A stretch of DNA of 64,000 nt from Fusibacter sp. 3D3 (GCF_001748365.1 NZ_BDHH01000006.1:180168-244167), one strand, 5' to 3'. Counted from the stretch's first letter, positions 52,801 through 62,329 are shown. The notes: generated from the letters alone by a model not told the origin. Made by a program: numbers and translations.

Positions 52801-54256
52801 CATCACCCGAACCACCATCTATAGTATCATTTCCAGAGCCACCCACAATCTTGTCTTTTCCATTGGAAATGACCGTTGAATATTTCTTCTTAAAATCACT
52901 CCCTATGAGTATATCATCTCCGCCTTCGCCGTAGAGTTCATTGTCGTTTCCACCAACTACAGCGATCTCATTCCTTCTTCCATTGCCATAAACAATATTA
53001 TTTTTTGTGCCATCTGCTACAACGTTGTCAAAACCATAATCTAAGGTCGTGTCAATTTCAGTTGGAAGGTCAGGCAACACACTAGAATTGGAGTCCATAA
53101 ATCGGTTTAATTCAGCAACACCAAGTTCTCCGGACTGCTGTGTTTTCAATCCTAATCCAACAAGACCAACAAGACCTGAACTTACCATGCCAATTGGTAT
53201 CGTCGCAGGGGCAAAAATAGATAGAAAACTCATAATATTTTGAAGTACTTTAATTTGCATTCCATCTTCTTTTGAAATACCATTTAAATTAATGGCGCCA
53301 TATAAAGTTTCTATGTTATCATTAAGCAGTTTGCGATCACTATCCGTAAAATGGGATGTTACATTAGATGCTAAATAAACTTCGGCACCAACTAAATTAT
53401 CATCAAGTTTACTTAATAAGCTAGCCGTTTTATTAATACTCTTACTCAGCACAGTTTTTAAATCTCCATTAATCGTGTTTAGATTAATTCTTCTTAATCT
53501 GGATAAGTACCCTGTAATACCGCCACTTATAACCATGTCTTGAAGAATACCTATGGTTTCACGCGATGTATCCAGCTGAGCATCTGGAATGTATGCAAAC
53601 TCTAAGATGTGTAGGGGTGTTTCTTTTTTTACGTGAGATACCTCACCCGTTATTTCATCTACTACTATTTTAGTGTCAATTTCTAAAGTCTCTCCGTTGT
53701 TTTTATAAATTCCGACAAGTTTACCCGATGTAGCTTCATATTTAGCTTCTGCTTCAATGAGTTTAGAGTACACGTTATCATAAAGTGAATTAATTTTAAC
53801 TACAGCATCCTCCATATTCAGCCAAGTTGTATGCGTCTGTACTTGAATTATTTCTTTGATTATTATCGACTTTTCATCTTTTGTCTTCGTACCGTCTTTT
53901 TTAATTAAATGAATTGCATCCATCATTCTATCTACTCTCAGGTATCTTCCATCAGCATCCATATCTGTACTATCAGGGCGTATCCAATCTGATATATTTA
54001 ATACCTTACATTCTGTTTCATACAATCCAGATAAATAACTGAATTCCGCTTCTAATGTGCGCCCGCTATCTTGAATTTCAGCTCTCAAATCTTCTCTGAT
54101 GTATTTAATGTCAAAGACATTTACTCCTATGCTTTTATAGGTGTAGAGGTTGGGGTTAGATGGATCATATTTTAATTCATTTTTCAGAATTAAATTAATG
54201 TCCTCTAATTTCCCTTCAAGATTTCCTAAAATTATTTTTTCGCTCGTAACTACCAT
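49859..54256 (-). CDS. Giant RTX repeat protein with a copper-amine-oxidase-N-like domain
   Basis: A 1465-residue, very acidic protein without N-terminal signal peptide, as expected for type I secretion. Order: an unknown helical region (1-340); a hydrophobic stretch (about 345-375, FLSIFAPATIPIGMVSSGLVG) that could insert in membranes; calcium-binding RTX nonapeptides (GGxGxDxLx) at about 415-505 and 625-670; a copper-amine-oxidase-N-type domain (about 785-910; MVSVKEFADKVCPGTVVQWND); the main RTX block (about 925-1180) and another (about 1290-1345); and a C-terminal tail ending in NNFFPTIASAYN, which resembles a T1SS signal. AGGAGG sits 8 bases from the ATG at 54256; the ATG 9 bases earlier is too close. 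Last gene of the secretion operon. It may be a toxin, adhesin or surface layer. Confidence 0.85.
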   Translation of the reverse strand: MVVTSEKIILGNLEGKLEDINLILKNELKYDPSNPNLYTYKSIGVNVFDIKYIREDLRAEIQDSGRTLEAEFSYLSGLYETECKVLNISDWIRPDSTDMDADGRYLRVDRMMDAIHLIKKDGTKTKDEKSIIIKEIIQVQTHTTWLNMEDAVVKINSLYDNVYSKLIEAEAKYEATSGKLVGIYKNNGETLEIDTKIVVDEITGEVSHVKKETPLHILEFAYIPDAQLDTSRETIGILQDMVISGGITGYLSRLRRINLNTINGDLKTVLSKSINKTASLLSKLDDNLVGAEVYLASNVTSHFTDSDRKLLNDNIETLYGAINLNGISKEDGMQIKVLQNIMSFLSIFAPATIPIGMVSSGLVGLVGLGLKTQQSGELGVAELNRFMDSNSSVLPDLPTEIDTTLDYGFDNVVADGTKNNIVYGNGRRNEIAVVGGNDNELYGEGGDDILIGSDFKKKYSTVISNGKDKIVGGSGNDTIDGGSGDDHLIGGKGRDQYIFKGSHGDDIIEEQFEFNMGKPDGVEGEIVVDELNSMKRVKADLILYTNDDSSITIKDYFLDGTKGFPTAFQSDILLDGESLADLVEYDNIATDIYGTYKSETIDSRTDNKLFGPLTPHTIYTLRGLGGNDHLNGATCEDVLIGGEGDDTLEGKAGNDTYIYERGDGNDTIKEFEDFSDSGVKGVKYKNLGEDTLSINVSIQDLIIDKEGEDLIFRFKNSTSDSIRVLKYYADDNKAYFDDAKKPIEKLKIGRKTYDISKDLSAVQELTEIEKAYCIVNLDGTKTPLDYPSVYIKLDGDVLDFKYTPYNKNGHTMVSVKEFADKVCPGTVVQWNDEEKRATIVYKGSISWIDYDDNIVNPEGEDASVKGIEEKMHVAPDMVQEVGTEDHKLMAHVGVLSKIFNLNISWDGENNTAILKKRDSDDGYYQQGDDGDDTLYAGDTGTFIEGGNGNDLIHGGKGRDTLFGGQGNDEIYGHEGDDYLDGDENYGVEEGGNDILHGGDGNDLLQGDNGDDILYGDDGEDTLYGCAGDDTLYGGEGNDRLYGDNSSNDSGNNTLYGGEGDDQIFGFSGEDTLYGGEGNDSFWGSEGDDILHGNGGDDYLFGGEGNDIIYGDEGDEWMSGDSGDDELYGGLGNDELHGWSGNNILYGGEGDDIFNSGVGNDILIGGNSKDDIKNSGNDEYRFYKTYGVDIIYDSNLDTDNKDIIMLGQLKVEDVQLRRNMSNLEVLIKGTEDKIIVDRHFVKEEITIENEVQYINHKIEEIHFKVYDDEGLHEIIWKEADIEEALKHINGTDSDETLDGYDGDEELKGYGGNDILNGNAGNDSLSGGKGNDTLNGGTGNDVYEFEINDGHDTIYEDDSLLENRDDIKISDDSKNIYFKREGSDLTIKYGPDDDHIRVNAWFNDASHQIERIFDSNSNVILNTQINQLIEEMSGFPMDGYVSWENFNESSSNNPDNNFFPTIASAYN

Positions 54257-54292
54257 TTTATTCATCCTCCTATTTTTTTAATTCGTCTCTCT

Positions 54293-55810
54293 TTAATAGA
54301 TCAATCGTGTTGTTTTAAATCTATCTTCAAAATCTCTTTTAGATAAAGACATTAGAGTTTCAAAATCTCCAAGGGGATCTAAAAAAAATTCTGTTTTCTT
54401 CGCTCTCACATCCAAATAATGAAAGCCTTCTGTCTCTACTCTGACGATATACATGTTGACATAAATATCTGCAATACTCTCTGTCATTCCTCTAAAAAAG
54501 GTCTCTGTAATCATATCTCTCCTAAATAAATCGACGACAATCTTCTGCTCAATCTTTGGCAATGTATAAAAGTAGATAAAAAGTTCAGAACGATACCAAA
54601 TTTCCTCATCTTCTGCAACATTGGTATAGAATAAATCTTGTATCCTTGCACTTATCTTTTGAAGTTTAGCATAATCTATTTCTTCTTTCTCTTCTAATAA
54701 AAGTAGCAAACTTGTATCATAGCCCCCGTCGTATACCTCATTGACAATCGTCCGATTATCATATTTTTGACTCATATCATAGTGTTTGTTTTCATCACCC
54801 ATTTCTAAATTATCTTTATTTGGTATGGACATATGCGCAATCTGTCCACCATATCCTTCTTCCTCTATGATTTTATCAATTTCTTCATACATAGCACGTT
54901 GGGCTAAAACGGCAAGATATAAATCGCCATAATCTGTTGCGGCGAATTTTAGGCTGGGATCTGATACTGAATAATAATATTTTGCTCGGTCTTCTTTAAA
55001 GCTATATTCAAAAAAGGCTGGTTTAAATTCTTGATTGTACTTATTCTTTAAAAAATTGCCCAATCCATTATCATCATAATAACAAAAATAGCCATCCATG
55101 TTATCCGACATTACTCTTGTATATAGCTTTGCGTTATTATCAATAAGATATTGAATTGGGCTTTCAGCATTTTGACTCTCTTCTATCTCCTTAAAATTGA
55201 TATTTTCATCTATAACGCAATAAAACTTATAAAAACAACCATTAATTCCTTTTGTTCTTTGAATAATATAATATTCGCTTGCAATATCATTATACGCAAA
55301 ATTCTGTCTATCTGGATTTGTCACCCAGTAGTACATATCAAATGAGAGTATCCGAATCGTTCTAGCAGGATCTTCCAGTGCCTCCTCCATACTGATCTTG
55401 CCATCTCTTATTTCTTTAAGCACTGGTAGATAATATTGATTTTTCGTTTTAAAGTAGAAAGGGAAATCTACTTTAGGTTTAAAATAAGCTTCTGTTATTT
55501 CATTTGATTTTTCATCAAGTGCCTTTTCGATGTCACTAAAGTCCTCGTAATAAAGACTTGGATCACCGTATTCCCAGTTGATATCCTTCGTGTATTTCAC
55601 TAGTGATTCATCTACCTGAGCATCTGCCACATCTTCTGCACGATCCACCAAGCCGCTGACACCAAAGCCTTCGTCGGTTGTGTATAAAGAGTCTTGGGAT
55701 CGTAAAGCTTGTGTGAATTGCCATACTCTTGAGCATATGATGATTACGGCTATTACCATAATGCTTATTCGTATGGTTTTAAAAATATTTTGCTTTTGTT
55801 CATCCGTCAT
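54293..55810 (-). CDS. Unknown membrane-anchored protein in the RTX operon
   Basis: A 505-residue protein. The N-terminus has a single membrane segment (about residues 13-33, ISIMVIAVIIICSRVWQF) with a short cytoplasmic head, so most of the protein is outside the cell. The exterior is rich in Asp, Glu, Tyr and Phe, with no recognisable domain. It lies between the lipase-like and giant RTX genes, suggesting a role tied to secretion, folding or immunity. AGGAGG-type site. Not recognised. Confidence 0.7.
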   Translation of the reverse strand: MTDEQKQNIFKTIRISIMVIAVIIICSRVWQFTQALRSQDSLYTTDEGFGVSGLVDRAEDVADAQVDESLVKYTKDINWEYGDPSLYYEDFSDIEKALDEKSNEITEAYFKPKVDFPFYFKTKNQYYLPVLKEIRDGKISMEEALEDPARTIRILSFDMYYWVTNPDRQNFAYNDIASEYYIIQRTKGINGCFYKFYCVIDENINFKEIEESQNAESPIQYLIDNNAKLYTRVMSDNMDGYFCYYDDNGLGNFLKNKYNQEFKPAFFEYSFKEDRAKYYYSVSDPSLKFAATDYGDLYLAVLAQRAMYEEIDKIIEEEGYGGQIAHMSIPNKDNLEMGDENKHYDMSQKYDNRTIVNEVYDGGYDTSLLLLLEEKEEIDYAKLQKISARIQDLFYTNVAEDEEIWYRSELFIYFYTLPKIEQKIVVDLFRRDMITETFFRGMTESIADIYVNMYIVRVETEGFHYLDVRAKKTEFFLDPLGDFETLMSLSKRDFEDRFKTTRLIY

Positions 55811-55959
55811 GTATACCTCCTAATGTTTTTTATATTTCATACTCATTTATTATGTGCTTTGATCATTATGCTAATTTGAGTAATCATATGTATTTGATTA
55901 AAATTGATTCATATGTTTTTATCATGCTTTCAAGGATAAGATTTGAACTAAACTTCCTT
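55811..55959. other. Noncoding stretch in the RTX operon
   Basis: 149 AT-rich bases between the membrane protein and the broken lipase-like gene; no strong promoter, terminator or frame. It adjoins a 13-base palindrome, GGTGTC-G-GACACC (55963-55975), inside the lipase tail. Confidence 0.5.
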
Positions 55960-57777
55960 TTAGGTGTCGGACACCCATGATGCTTCATTACCGAATCCTG
56001 CAACTTCAGGCATATCAAGTATTTCAGTTGAGAATTCAAGCGTTGTATCATCTAATGTATTGGCTACATCTCTTTGCAATAAAAACTCACCCATAGATAG
56101 AATTGTTCCGTCTTCTTTAACATAAGTCCCTAGACGAGTATTTGTATTCCCAGTTGAATCCGTCACATTAGTGGTTCTATACGATAAATTCAATGACTTA
56201 ACACCCACTTGCTCAAGTGAAAACAATTCATCTTCAGAAGAATAGCCATCTTGATTTGTATCTTTCCATACGCGTAAGTTATTATAGTTTTGATCTAAAG
56301 CATCAATGATTCAATCTTGATTTTCATCTAATTCACTTAGGGCCTCATAACCGTTTAGAGCTATCGTTCCATCTTTTAGAACCGTCTGATCTCCAAAAAA
56401 CTCACCGCCATCATTTATAATGCCATCACCGTTTCTATCCATAACGAGTATGCCGTCATCTGCTTTGATCCACCCGATTTTTTCTGAAAAATTATTTTTG
56501 TCTAAATCAAAATATGTACCTTCTATTAAATTTGTAGTTTCAATACCATCTCCATCTAAATCTAAAACAATTGGGTCAATTCTACGCGGAGCAGCATGTA
56601 CATCCATAGAGTCGTCAAAGATATCCGTAATCTCTCCATAAAATGACTCAGATGTAGCTTTTAATGACGATCTTAATGGTACTATTAATTGTGATATCAA
56701 ATCCAAATACTCTTTTTCAAACTCTTTTTCTTGATATTTATATAGTTCAATAAGACTATCAAACATATGATTCACTTGATTATTAAGATCTCCAACCGCT
56801 TCTATACAACCAATCTCCGTAAGCAATTGTTGTAATGAGTTCGACATTCCACTTCCTAATTCAACTTCTTTTTTATACCATAAGCTTCTTGATGCGTTAC
56901 CTGCACATATGCCCCAAACGCTTTGAGTAACTGGTATCGTATTTCCATTACTATCAAACTTTAATGCTTGTGGGTAATGACCGTTAAACCCTATGAAACC
57001 ATCAATGGTCTTTCCCGATGCACGAAATTGAAGCCATTGCTTACAATATTGAACCCGCTCAGGGTGAAATAACGCAGCGCCAACTATATCATATTTTGCA
57101 ACAAAATTTGTCAGGTTACTTTTACTTAACCTAGTTGCTTGCTCTAAAGTTAAACATTCACCTATACCAGGTGCATCAAAAGCAGCCCCTTGGACACCAT
57201 CGATTGCAGCGCAAGCATACATTGCATTAGCACCACCTTTCGAATGCCCTGTAACATAAATATCGCCTGTGCCTCCATGTGCATGGATAAATTCTTCTAC
57301 CTTATCAAATTGCATAGATTCATTGTTTATAGCGTAGCCTACAATATTATCTATCCAGTCAGCCAACCTATTGCCATTCTCATCAATATTGGGATCCGCT
57401 TCTGAACCCCTAAAAGCAAATACGGTATCCCCTGAACTGCTATCTCTAAATGCATAGCCCACAAATCCATTTGTATCATTTTGATTTGAAAAGCCTTCCA
57501 TTTTAAGAGTGCTCAGCGCACTGTACTTGGGAGCAGATGAAATTTCTTCTAATAACGTCTTAAATTCTTCTTTCGATAATCCCCCAGGGGTTCTGGTGCC
57601 AACTAAATTGTAGATTCTTGGCTGTTTTGTGTTTTGATCTATCTCTAATAGTCTATCAGCCGTGTATTTTAATGTATGATCCTTGAAGTTTTTAGTAAAA
57701 TCTATTTCATTTGTAAAATCTAAATACGATAATTTACTTAACGCTAAGTACTGTTCCTCAGTTAAATGAATTGACAT
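55960..57777 (-). pseudogene. RTX-associated lipase-like gene split by an in-frame TGA
   Basis: A 605-codon frame interrupted only by TGA at 56311-56313 (codon 489). The first part has an alpha/beta-hydrolase domain with Ser motif VTGHSKGGANA (about 177), as in Mbeg1/DUF2974-type lipases. Then comes the RTX-protein signature IVLDLDGDGIE, YFDLDKNNFSEKIGWI and MDRNGDGIINDGGEFFGDQT. After TGA, the same frame continues IIDALDQNYNNLRVWKDTNQ, the expected next segment (consensus DGIIDA...LRVWxDxNxDG). A Gly GGA to TGA change explains it. The C-terminal end after PEVAGFGN also looks cut short. A 488-residue product could still be made. Confidence 0.8.
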
Positions 57778-57790
57778 ATATTTATCCTCC

Positions 57791-58600
57791 TCAATCTGAT
57801 GTTATGTTATAAAAAATCCTGAATTTCTTTTCTATATCTGGCGGTCTCTGTATTTGTACATCTAGTCCTTTTGAATAACTTATTCGAATCCAATCTTCCA
57901 ATATGCCCTTTTCATAAAGACTACTTGGACCTCTTTCTCCACTCCACTCTTCTGTATTAGAATAAAGCTCTTTTAAAGATTCTTCTTCTCCTTTTTTAAT
58001 ATATAGAACTACAAAAAAATATTGAAGGTCTTTCGTTGGATCTATATCTATAAAATTTTCCTTAAGAATCTTATAAACTCTTTCAGCTTCATAATTTCGA
58101 TCTAAGTCGCCATTTAAATAAACTGAGTAAGCTAGATCTATACTCATTCTATAAGCATATTTATTTATTATGTCCTCGTAATTCAAATCCTTATACGCTT
58201 TATCGCTAAAGTACAATTTGAAATCATCTATAAGAAAATCATCCCCATAAACTGCCTTTAGCTTTTCTGTCATCACCTCTTTGCCCTGCTTTGTCCACTT
58301 CGTCCCGAGATAAGAATCATTGTACTCATTGGTGTTTTCATCCCATGTGATAACAATTTTAAATTCAGGGTCATCTTTTAGATAGCCCTTTGCCACATGT
58401 TGCACATATCCAAATCCTGTATTACTTTGGCGCCTTGGGGTTTCTAAGACAAACTCTTTCCCGTAATTTTCCTCCATATAAGCCAGCATGTTCTTTTTGA
58501 TTTTATCCAGCTTCGATTCATGGTTATAACACGAGATCAATAGCCATGATATTATGCTTATGGTTACAATTATGCTGGTTATTTTAATAGATCTTTTCAA
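57791..58600 (-). CDS. Unknown lipoprotein in the RTX operon
   Basis: A 269-residue protein with a signal peptide and lipobox LLISC (Cys24), so it should be a membrane-tethered lipoprotein. The rest is charged with no recognised domain. Start TTG at 58600 with GGAG 11 bases ahead, so a weak start. It lies between HlyD and the lipase-like substrate gene. It could be an immunity protein, a foldase or an accessory factor of secretion, but none of these is shown. Confidence 0.65.
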   Translation of the reverse strand: MKRSIKITSIIVTISIISWLLISCYNHESKLDKIKKNMLAYMEENYGKEFVLETPRRQSNTGFGYVQHVAKGYLKDDPEFKIVITWDENTNEYNDSYLGTKWTKQGKEVMTEKLKAVYGDDFLIDDFKLYFSDKAYKDLNYEDIINKYAYRMSIDLAYSVYLNGDLDRNYEAERVYKILKENFIDIDPTKDLQYFFVVLYIKKGEEESLKELYSNTEEWSGERGPSSLYEKGILEDWIRISYSKGLDVQIQRPPDIEKKFRIFYNITSD

Positions 58601-58622
58601 TAAAGGTTCAACTCCTTCCTAA

Positions 58623-59954
58623 TTACCTCAGCTCAAAACTCTCCTTAATATAATCCGCCGCTGGCAGGAAGAATTCTATGATACGACGTTTCCCTGTCTT
58701 GACTTCTATCTTCGTGGTCATCCCAGAACTTAAGTGCATTTCTTTGCCATTGATCGCCAGAGACTCTTTATACGGTTTCACTTTGATCTTATAATAATAG
58801 CCGATGTTTTCATCTTGGTAGGCATCTGGACTTATGAAGGTAATTTCGCCTTCTATGACGCCATATCTTTGAAAAGGGAATGTATCCACTTTGATATCTA
58901 CCTTTTGCCCCACTTCGATGAACCCAATATCCACATTGGCAACATTGCCCTCTATGATGAGCGGGGTATCACTTGGCACTATGGTCATAATCGGACTTGA
59001 TGCGGTGATCACACTGCCGATGGTATTTGAACCTAGGCCATTGATTTGGCCACTCACAGGTGAAACGATAGTGTGCATGGCCTCTATATTTTTAGCTTTA
59101 TGCATCACCCCTTCTGCTTCAAAAATCTCTTTCTCCTTTTGAACGATCAAGTTGAGGAGTGATTCTCTATAGGCCTTCTCTTCGTTGTAGATACTGGCTT
59201 CACTTTGCTTAATTTTATCAAGGGTACTCTCCGTTGTATAAATTAAACTTTGAAGTTGTTGCTTGGTCATATCCAGTTCATCCACTTTGGCTTGATAATC
59301 ATATGAAGAAGCGCTTCCTGTTTCAAAAAGGGCTTTTAAATCCTTAACTGCCCTCTCCAAGATGACGATTTTCTTTTCTGTAACGTTGTAATTAGAAATT
59401 GAAGCATTGTAATCACTTTCTGCTGAGGCCTTTTGCATTTTTAAAATCTGAATTCGACTCTCTAATGTACTGAGTGATTGCATTCTAAAATCAACAAAGT
59501 GCTTGATAAAAGAACTGTCTTGATTCGATAAAGTTGCTTCTATTGAAATCTGATCTGGCATTTCACCCTCTAGTTCCTTTTCGAGGATCATTTTCTCAAG
59601 CTTTAAATTGTCATATTCTTGTAAAGATATTTTTTCATCTATATGTGACATGGTGTTGTCAAGTTCCACCAAGATTTGACCTTTCTCAACGCGTTCACCA
59701 TCCTCAATGGGCATACTGATGATCACACCACTTTCGGGCGTTTGGATCACCTTCACTTTGCCATCTGGAATCACCCTGCCTGTAGCGATGGCCACTTCAT
59801 CCACTTGCCCAAGTATAGACCAGATGATCCCGATCACGATGATTAAAAAGATAATCCATATGGTCATCCAACCTATGGGTGACGGTGGTGTTTCAATGAT
59901 TTCAAGTGCTGAGGGCAAAAATGCCTTTTGTAGTTGTTCTTCTCTCTTTTTCAT
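58623..59954 (-). CDS. HlyD-type type I secretion adaptor
   Basis: A 443-residue membrane-fusion protein: cytoplasmic head, membrane segment (about 28-50, MTIWIIFLIIVIGIIWSIL), lipoyl half-motifs (GRVIPDGKVKVIQTPESGVI and VVSPVSGQINGL-like), a long coiled coil (about 115-290) and a beta-barrel end with GMTTKIEVKTGKRRIIEF. This is the HlyD layout. Located 3 bases after the transporter gene. It has no TolC partner in the window. Confidence 0.9.
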   Translation of the reverse strand: MKKREEQLQKAFLPSALEIIETPPSPIGWMTIWIIFLIIVIGIIWSILGQVDEVAIATGRVIPDGKVKVIQTPESGVIISMPIEDGERVEKGQILVELDNTMSHIDEKISLQEYDNLKLEKMILEKELEGEMPDQISIEATLSNQDSSFIKHFVDFRMQSLSTLESRIQILKMQKASAESDYNASISNYNVTEKKIVILERAVKDLKALFETGSASSYDYQAKVDELDMTKQQLQSLIYTTESTLDKIKQSEASIYNEEKAYRESLLNLIVQKEKEIFEAEGVMHKAKNIEAMHTIVSPVSGQINGLGSNTIGSVITASSPIMTIVPSDTPLIIEGNVANVDIGFIEVGQKVDIKVDTFPFQRYGVIEGEITFISPDAYQDENIGYYYKIKVKPYKESLAINGKEMHLSSGMTTKIEVKTGKRRIIEFFLPAADYIKESFELR

Positions 59955-59957
59955 GGA

Positions 59958-62093
59958 TTACACCATCCTTTCGTCATTTATTTGCTGATTAAAAAGATAA
60001 TGATATAAGCCTTTTCGCGTTAATAAGTTCTGATGCGTGCCCATTTCCACGATTTTACCTTTCTCGACCACCATGATGCCATCAGCCCCTTGGATCGTCG
60101 AGAGTCTATGCGCTATGATGAGCACCGTCCGACCTTGACAGATCTTAGAAAGATTCTTTTGAATAATGCGCTCGGATTCATAATCCAGTGCAGAGGTAGC
60201 CTCATCGAAGATCAATATTCTCGGATTTGTTAAAAGTGCTCTGGCAATGGCAATTCGCTGGCGTTGTCCACCAGAGAGTGCCGTGCCCTTTTCACCCACT
60301 TGTGTATCATAGCCTTCTTGAAGTTCAAGTATAAACTCGTGTGCACCTGCCACCTTTGCCACTTCGATTATAGATTCCATAGACGCCGTGGGGTGATGTA
60401 TGCAGATATTGTCTTTAACCGTTCCAGAGAACAAGAAATTCTCTTGTAAAACCACGCCGATTTGTCGTCTCAGCCATGAAGGATCTGCCATGGAAATATC
60501 CACGCCATCGATGAGTATTTTACCTTTCTCTGGCAAATATAGCCGTTGTACAAGCTTTGATAGCGTGCTCTTACCCGAACCACTTCTGCCGACAATGCCC
60601 ACAGTGGTGCCTGCTTTTATATTCACGGATAAATCTCTTATAATTTCTTGTCCATCGATTCGATATCTGAAAGTCACATTTTGAAAACTGATATCACCGA
60701 TGATTGCAGGTAATTTAACTTTCTGTCCATCCGTGCTGGGTTCTGGTTTCGTGTTAAAGATATCGCCTAGGCGCTCTATTGAAACGCTGGTTTGTTGAAA
60801 ATCCTGCCACATCTGAACGATACGAAGAATGGGCCCACTGACCCTACCCGATAGCATTCTAAATGCAATTAATTGACCTATACTGATGGTGTTACTCATC
60901 ACTAAATGCGCACCTGTCCAGAGGATGGCTAAATCCATGCCTCTTTGAATAAACTGTCCGATCGCCCCTGCGTTTCCCGCTAGGATTGTCGTTTTAAAAG
61001 AAGCTGTGGTGAATTGGGAGATTTTATCTTCCCATCTTTTTTGAGATAGAGGCTCAAGGGCAAATGATTTGATCGTTTGAACCCCTGAAACGGCTTCCAC
61101 TAGAAAGGACTGCGACTCAGCCCCATATGTAAACTTGTCTTGAAGCCTTGCTTTAAACAGGGGCGTTACGATGATGGATAATAAAATAAATAAGGGTAAT
61201 GTCAGTAAGACGATCTTCGTCAGTGTGGCACTGTAAAGCCACATCACAAAGAGATACACGGCGATAAACATCACATCCAGTACACTGGATAGTGGTGCAC
61301 CTGTTAGAAAACGCCTGATGTTCTCCACTTCCCTGACACGTGCGATGGTATCCCCGACGCGTCTACTTTCGAAGTATTTAAGGGGCAGTCTGAAGAGATG
61401 GTTAAATAACCGTGCACTTAAAATGACGTCAATCCTATTGGTAGAATGTGTGAACACATAGTTCTTAGCGATGCCCAGTACCATTTCAAAAAAGGCGATG
61501 AGTAAGAGGCCGATCATCAACACATTCAGTGTAGAAAAGCTCTTGTGCATCAGCACTTTATCGATGATCACCTGAGTGACCAAGGGTGCACCTAGCCCTA
61601 GAAGTTGAAGGGTAAAAGCGCCTATGAGGACTTCTGCAAAAGATTTTTTAAATTTGATAATCGTGGGAATAAACCATTTAAGACCAAAGACCACCTCTCT
61701 ATTTAGGAATTTACGATCTGCCATCAATAAAGCTTTTCCCGTTATTTCTAGAAGAAATTGATCTTTTGACATGATTTTAGGCGCTGGATGATCTGGATCT
61801 AAATACAAGACCTTGTCATCTCTGAATTGTGCTAATACCACATAAGTGCCCTCATTAAATTGTAGTAACGCAGGTAAGGGGATTTTTTCAATGTTAGATT
61901 TACTATAGTTGTGAAATTTAGCTTTTAAGCCATATTGTTTTGAAATGCGCAATAGCGTTTGATCTGACAATTCACCTTCAAGGGCAAATTGATGTACGAT
62001 TTGATCATAGTCCATGTAGATATTGTTGAGTCCAGCCACTATGATGAGGCTTTTTAGGGTCTTTAAGATAGGTTCCTGATGCGTTTCGTTCAT
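59958..62093 (-). CDS. HlyB-type type I secretion ABC transporter
   Basis: A 711-residue fused ABC exporter. An N-terminal C39-like domain (about 1-130) lacks the catalytic Cys, as in RTX exporters such as HlyB. A membrane domain (about 155-440) follows, then the ATPase: Walker A GRSGSGKST (about 501), signature LSGGQ (about 605), Walker B LIFDEATSALD (about 627). First gene of the secretion operon; the RTX substrates are encoded downstream. AAAGGA about 10 bases from the ATG. Confidence 0.93.
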   Translation of the reverse strand: MNETHQEPILKTLKSLIIVAGLNNIYMDYDQIVHQFALEGELSDQTLLRISKQYGLKAKFHNYSKSNIEKIPLPALLQFNEGTYVVLAQFRDDKVLYLDPDHPAPKIMSKDQFLLEITGKALLMADRKFLNREVVFGLKWFIPTIIKFKKSFAEVLIGAFTLQLLGLGAPLVTQVIIDKVLMHKSFSTLNVLMIGLLLIAFFEMVLGIAKNYVFTHSTNRIDVILSARLFNHLFRLPLKYFESRRVGDTIARVREVENIRRFLTGAPLSSVLDVMFIAVYLFVMWLYSATLTKIVLLTLPLFILLSIIVTPLFKARLQDKFTYGAESQSFLVEAVSGVQTIKSFALEPLSQKRWEDKISQFTTASFKTTILAGNAGAIGQFIQRGMDLAILWTGAHLVMSNTISIGQLIAFRMLSGRVSGPILRIVQMWQDFQQTSVSIERLGDIFNTKPEPSTDGQKVKLPAIIGDISFQNVTFRYRIDGQEIIRDLSVNIKAGTTVGIVGRSGSGKSTLSKLVQRLYLPEKGKILIDGVDISMADPSWLRRQIGVVLQENFLFSGTVKDNICIHHPTASMESIIEVAKVAGAHEFILELQEGYDTQVGEKGTALSGGQRQRIAIARALLTNPRILIFDEATSALDYESERIIQKNLSKICQGRTVLIIAHRLSTIQGADGIMVVEKGKIVEMGTHQNLLTRKGLYHYLFNQQINDERMV

Positions 62094-62250
62094 TGGCTTT
62101 GAGTTCCTTTCAAGTAGTGTCTTTTAACTTTCCACTCATCTCTACTTGCCAACGAAAAAACAATCTCATCTCATGAGTCTCATGAAGTGTAATATAACTT
62201 TTTTTTCGTATAACTTATGTAATGAAATAAATGTAATAATTATATGTAAC

Positions 62251-62279
62251 ATTTTATAGGACCAAAGCACCGTTGTCAA
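62251..62279 (-). promoter_or_regulatory. Promoter of the type I secretion operon
   Basis: Leftward TTGACA (complement of 62274-62279), 17-bp spacer, TAAAAT (complement of 62251-62256). Confidence 0.75.
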
Positions 62280-62329
62280 CATATTCCACAAATACTTTAT
62301 TTTGTTGTATAAATAAAATAAAACATGGA

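Noticed and set aside
56311..56313. TGA read as Gly or selenocysteine
   Set aside because: TGA ends other genes here (for example the ABC ATPase at 37444 and the 25-codon ORF at 2237), and no SECIS-like hairpin was apparent. A nonsense mutation is simpler.
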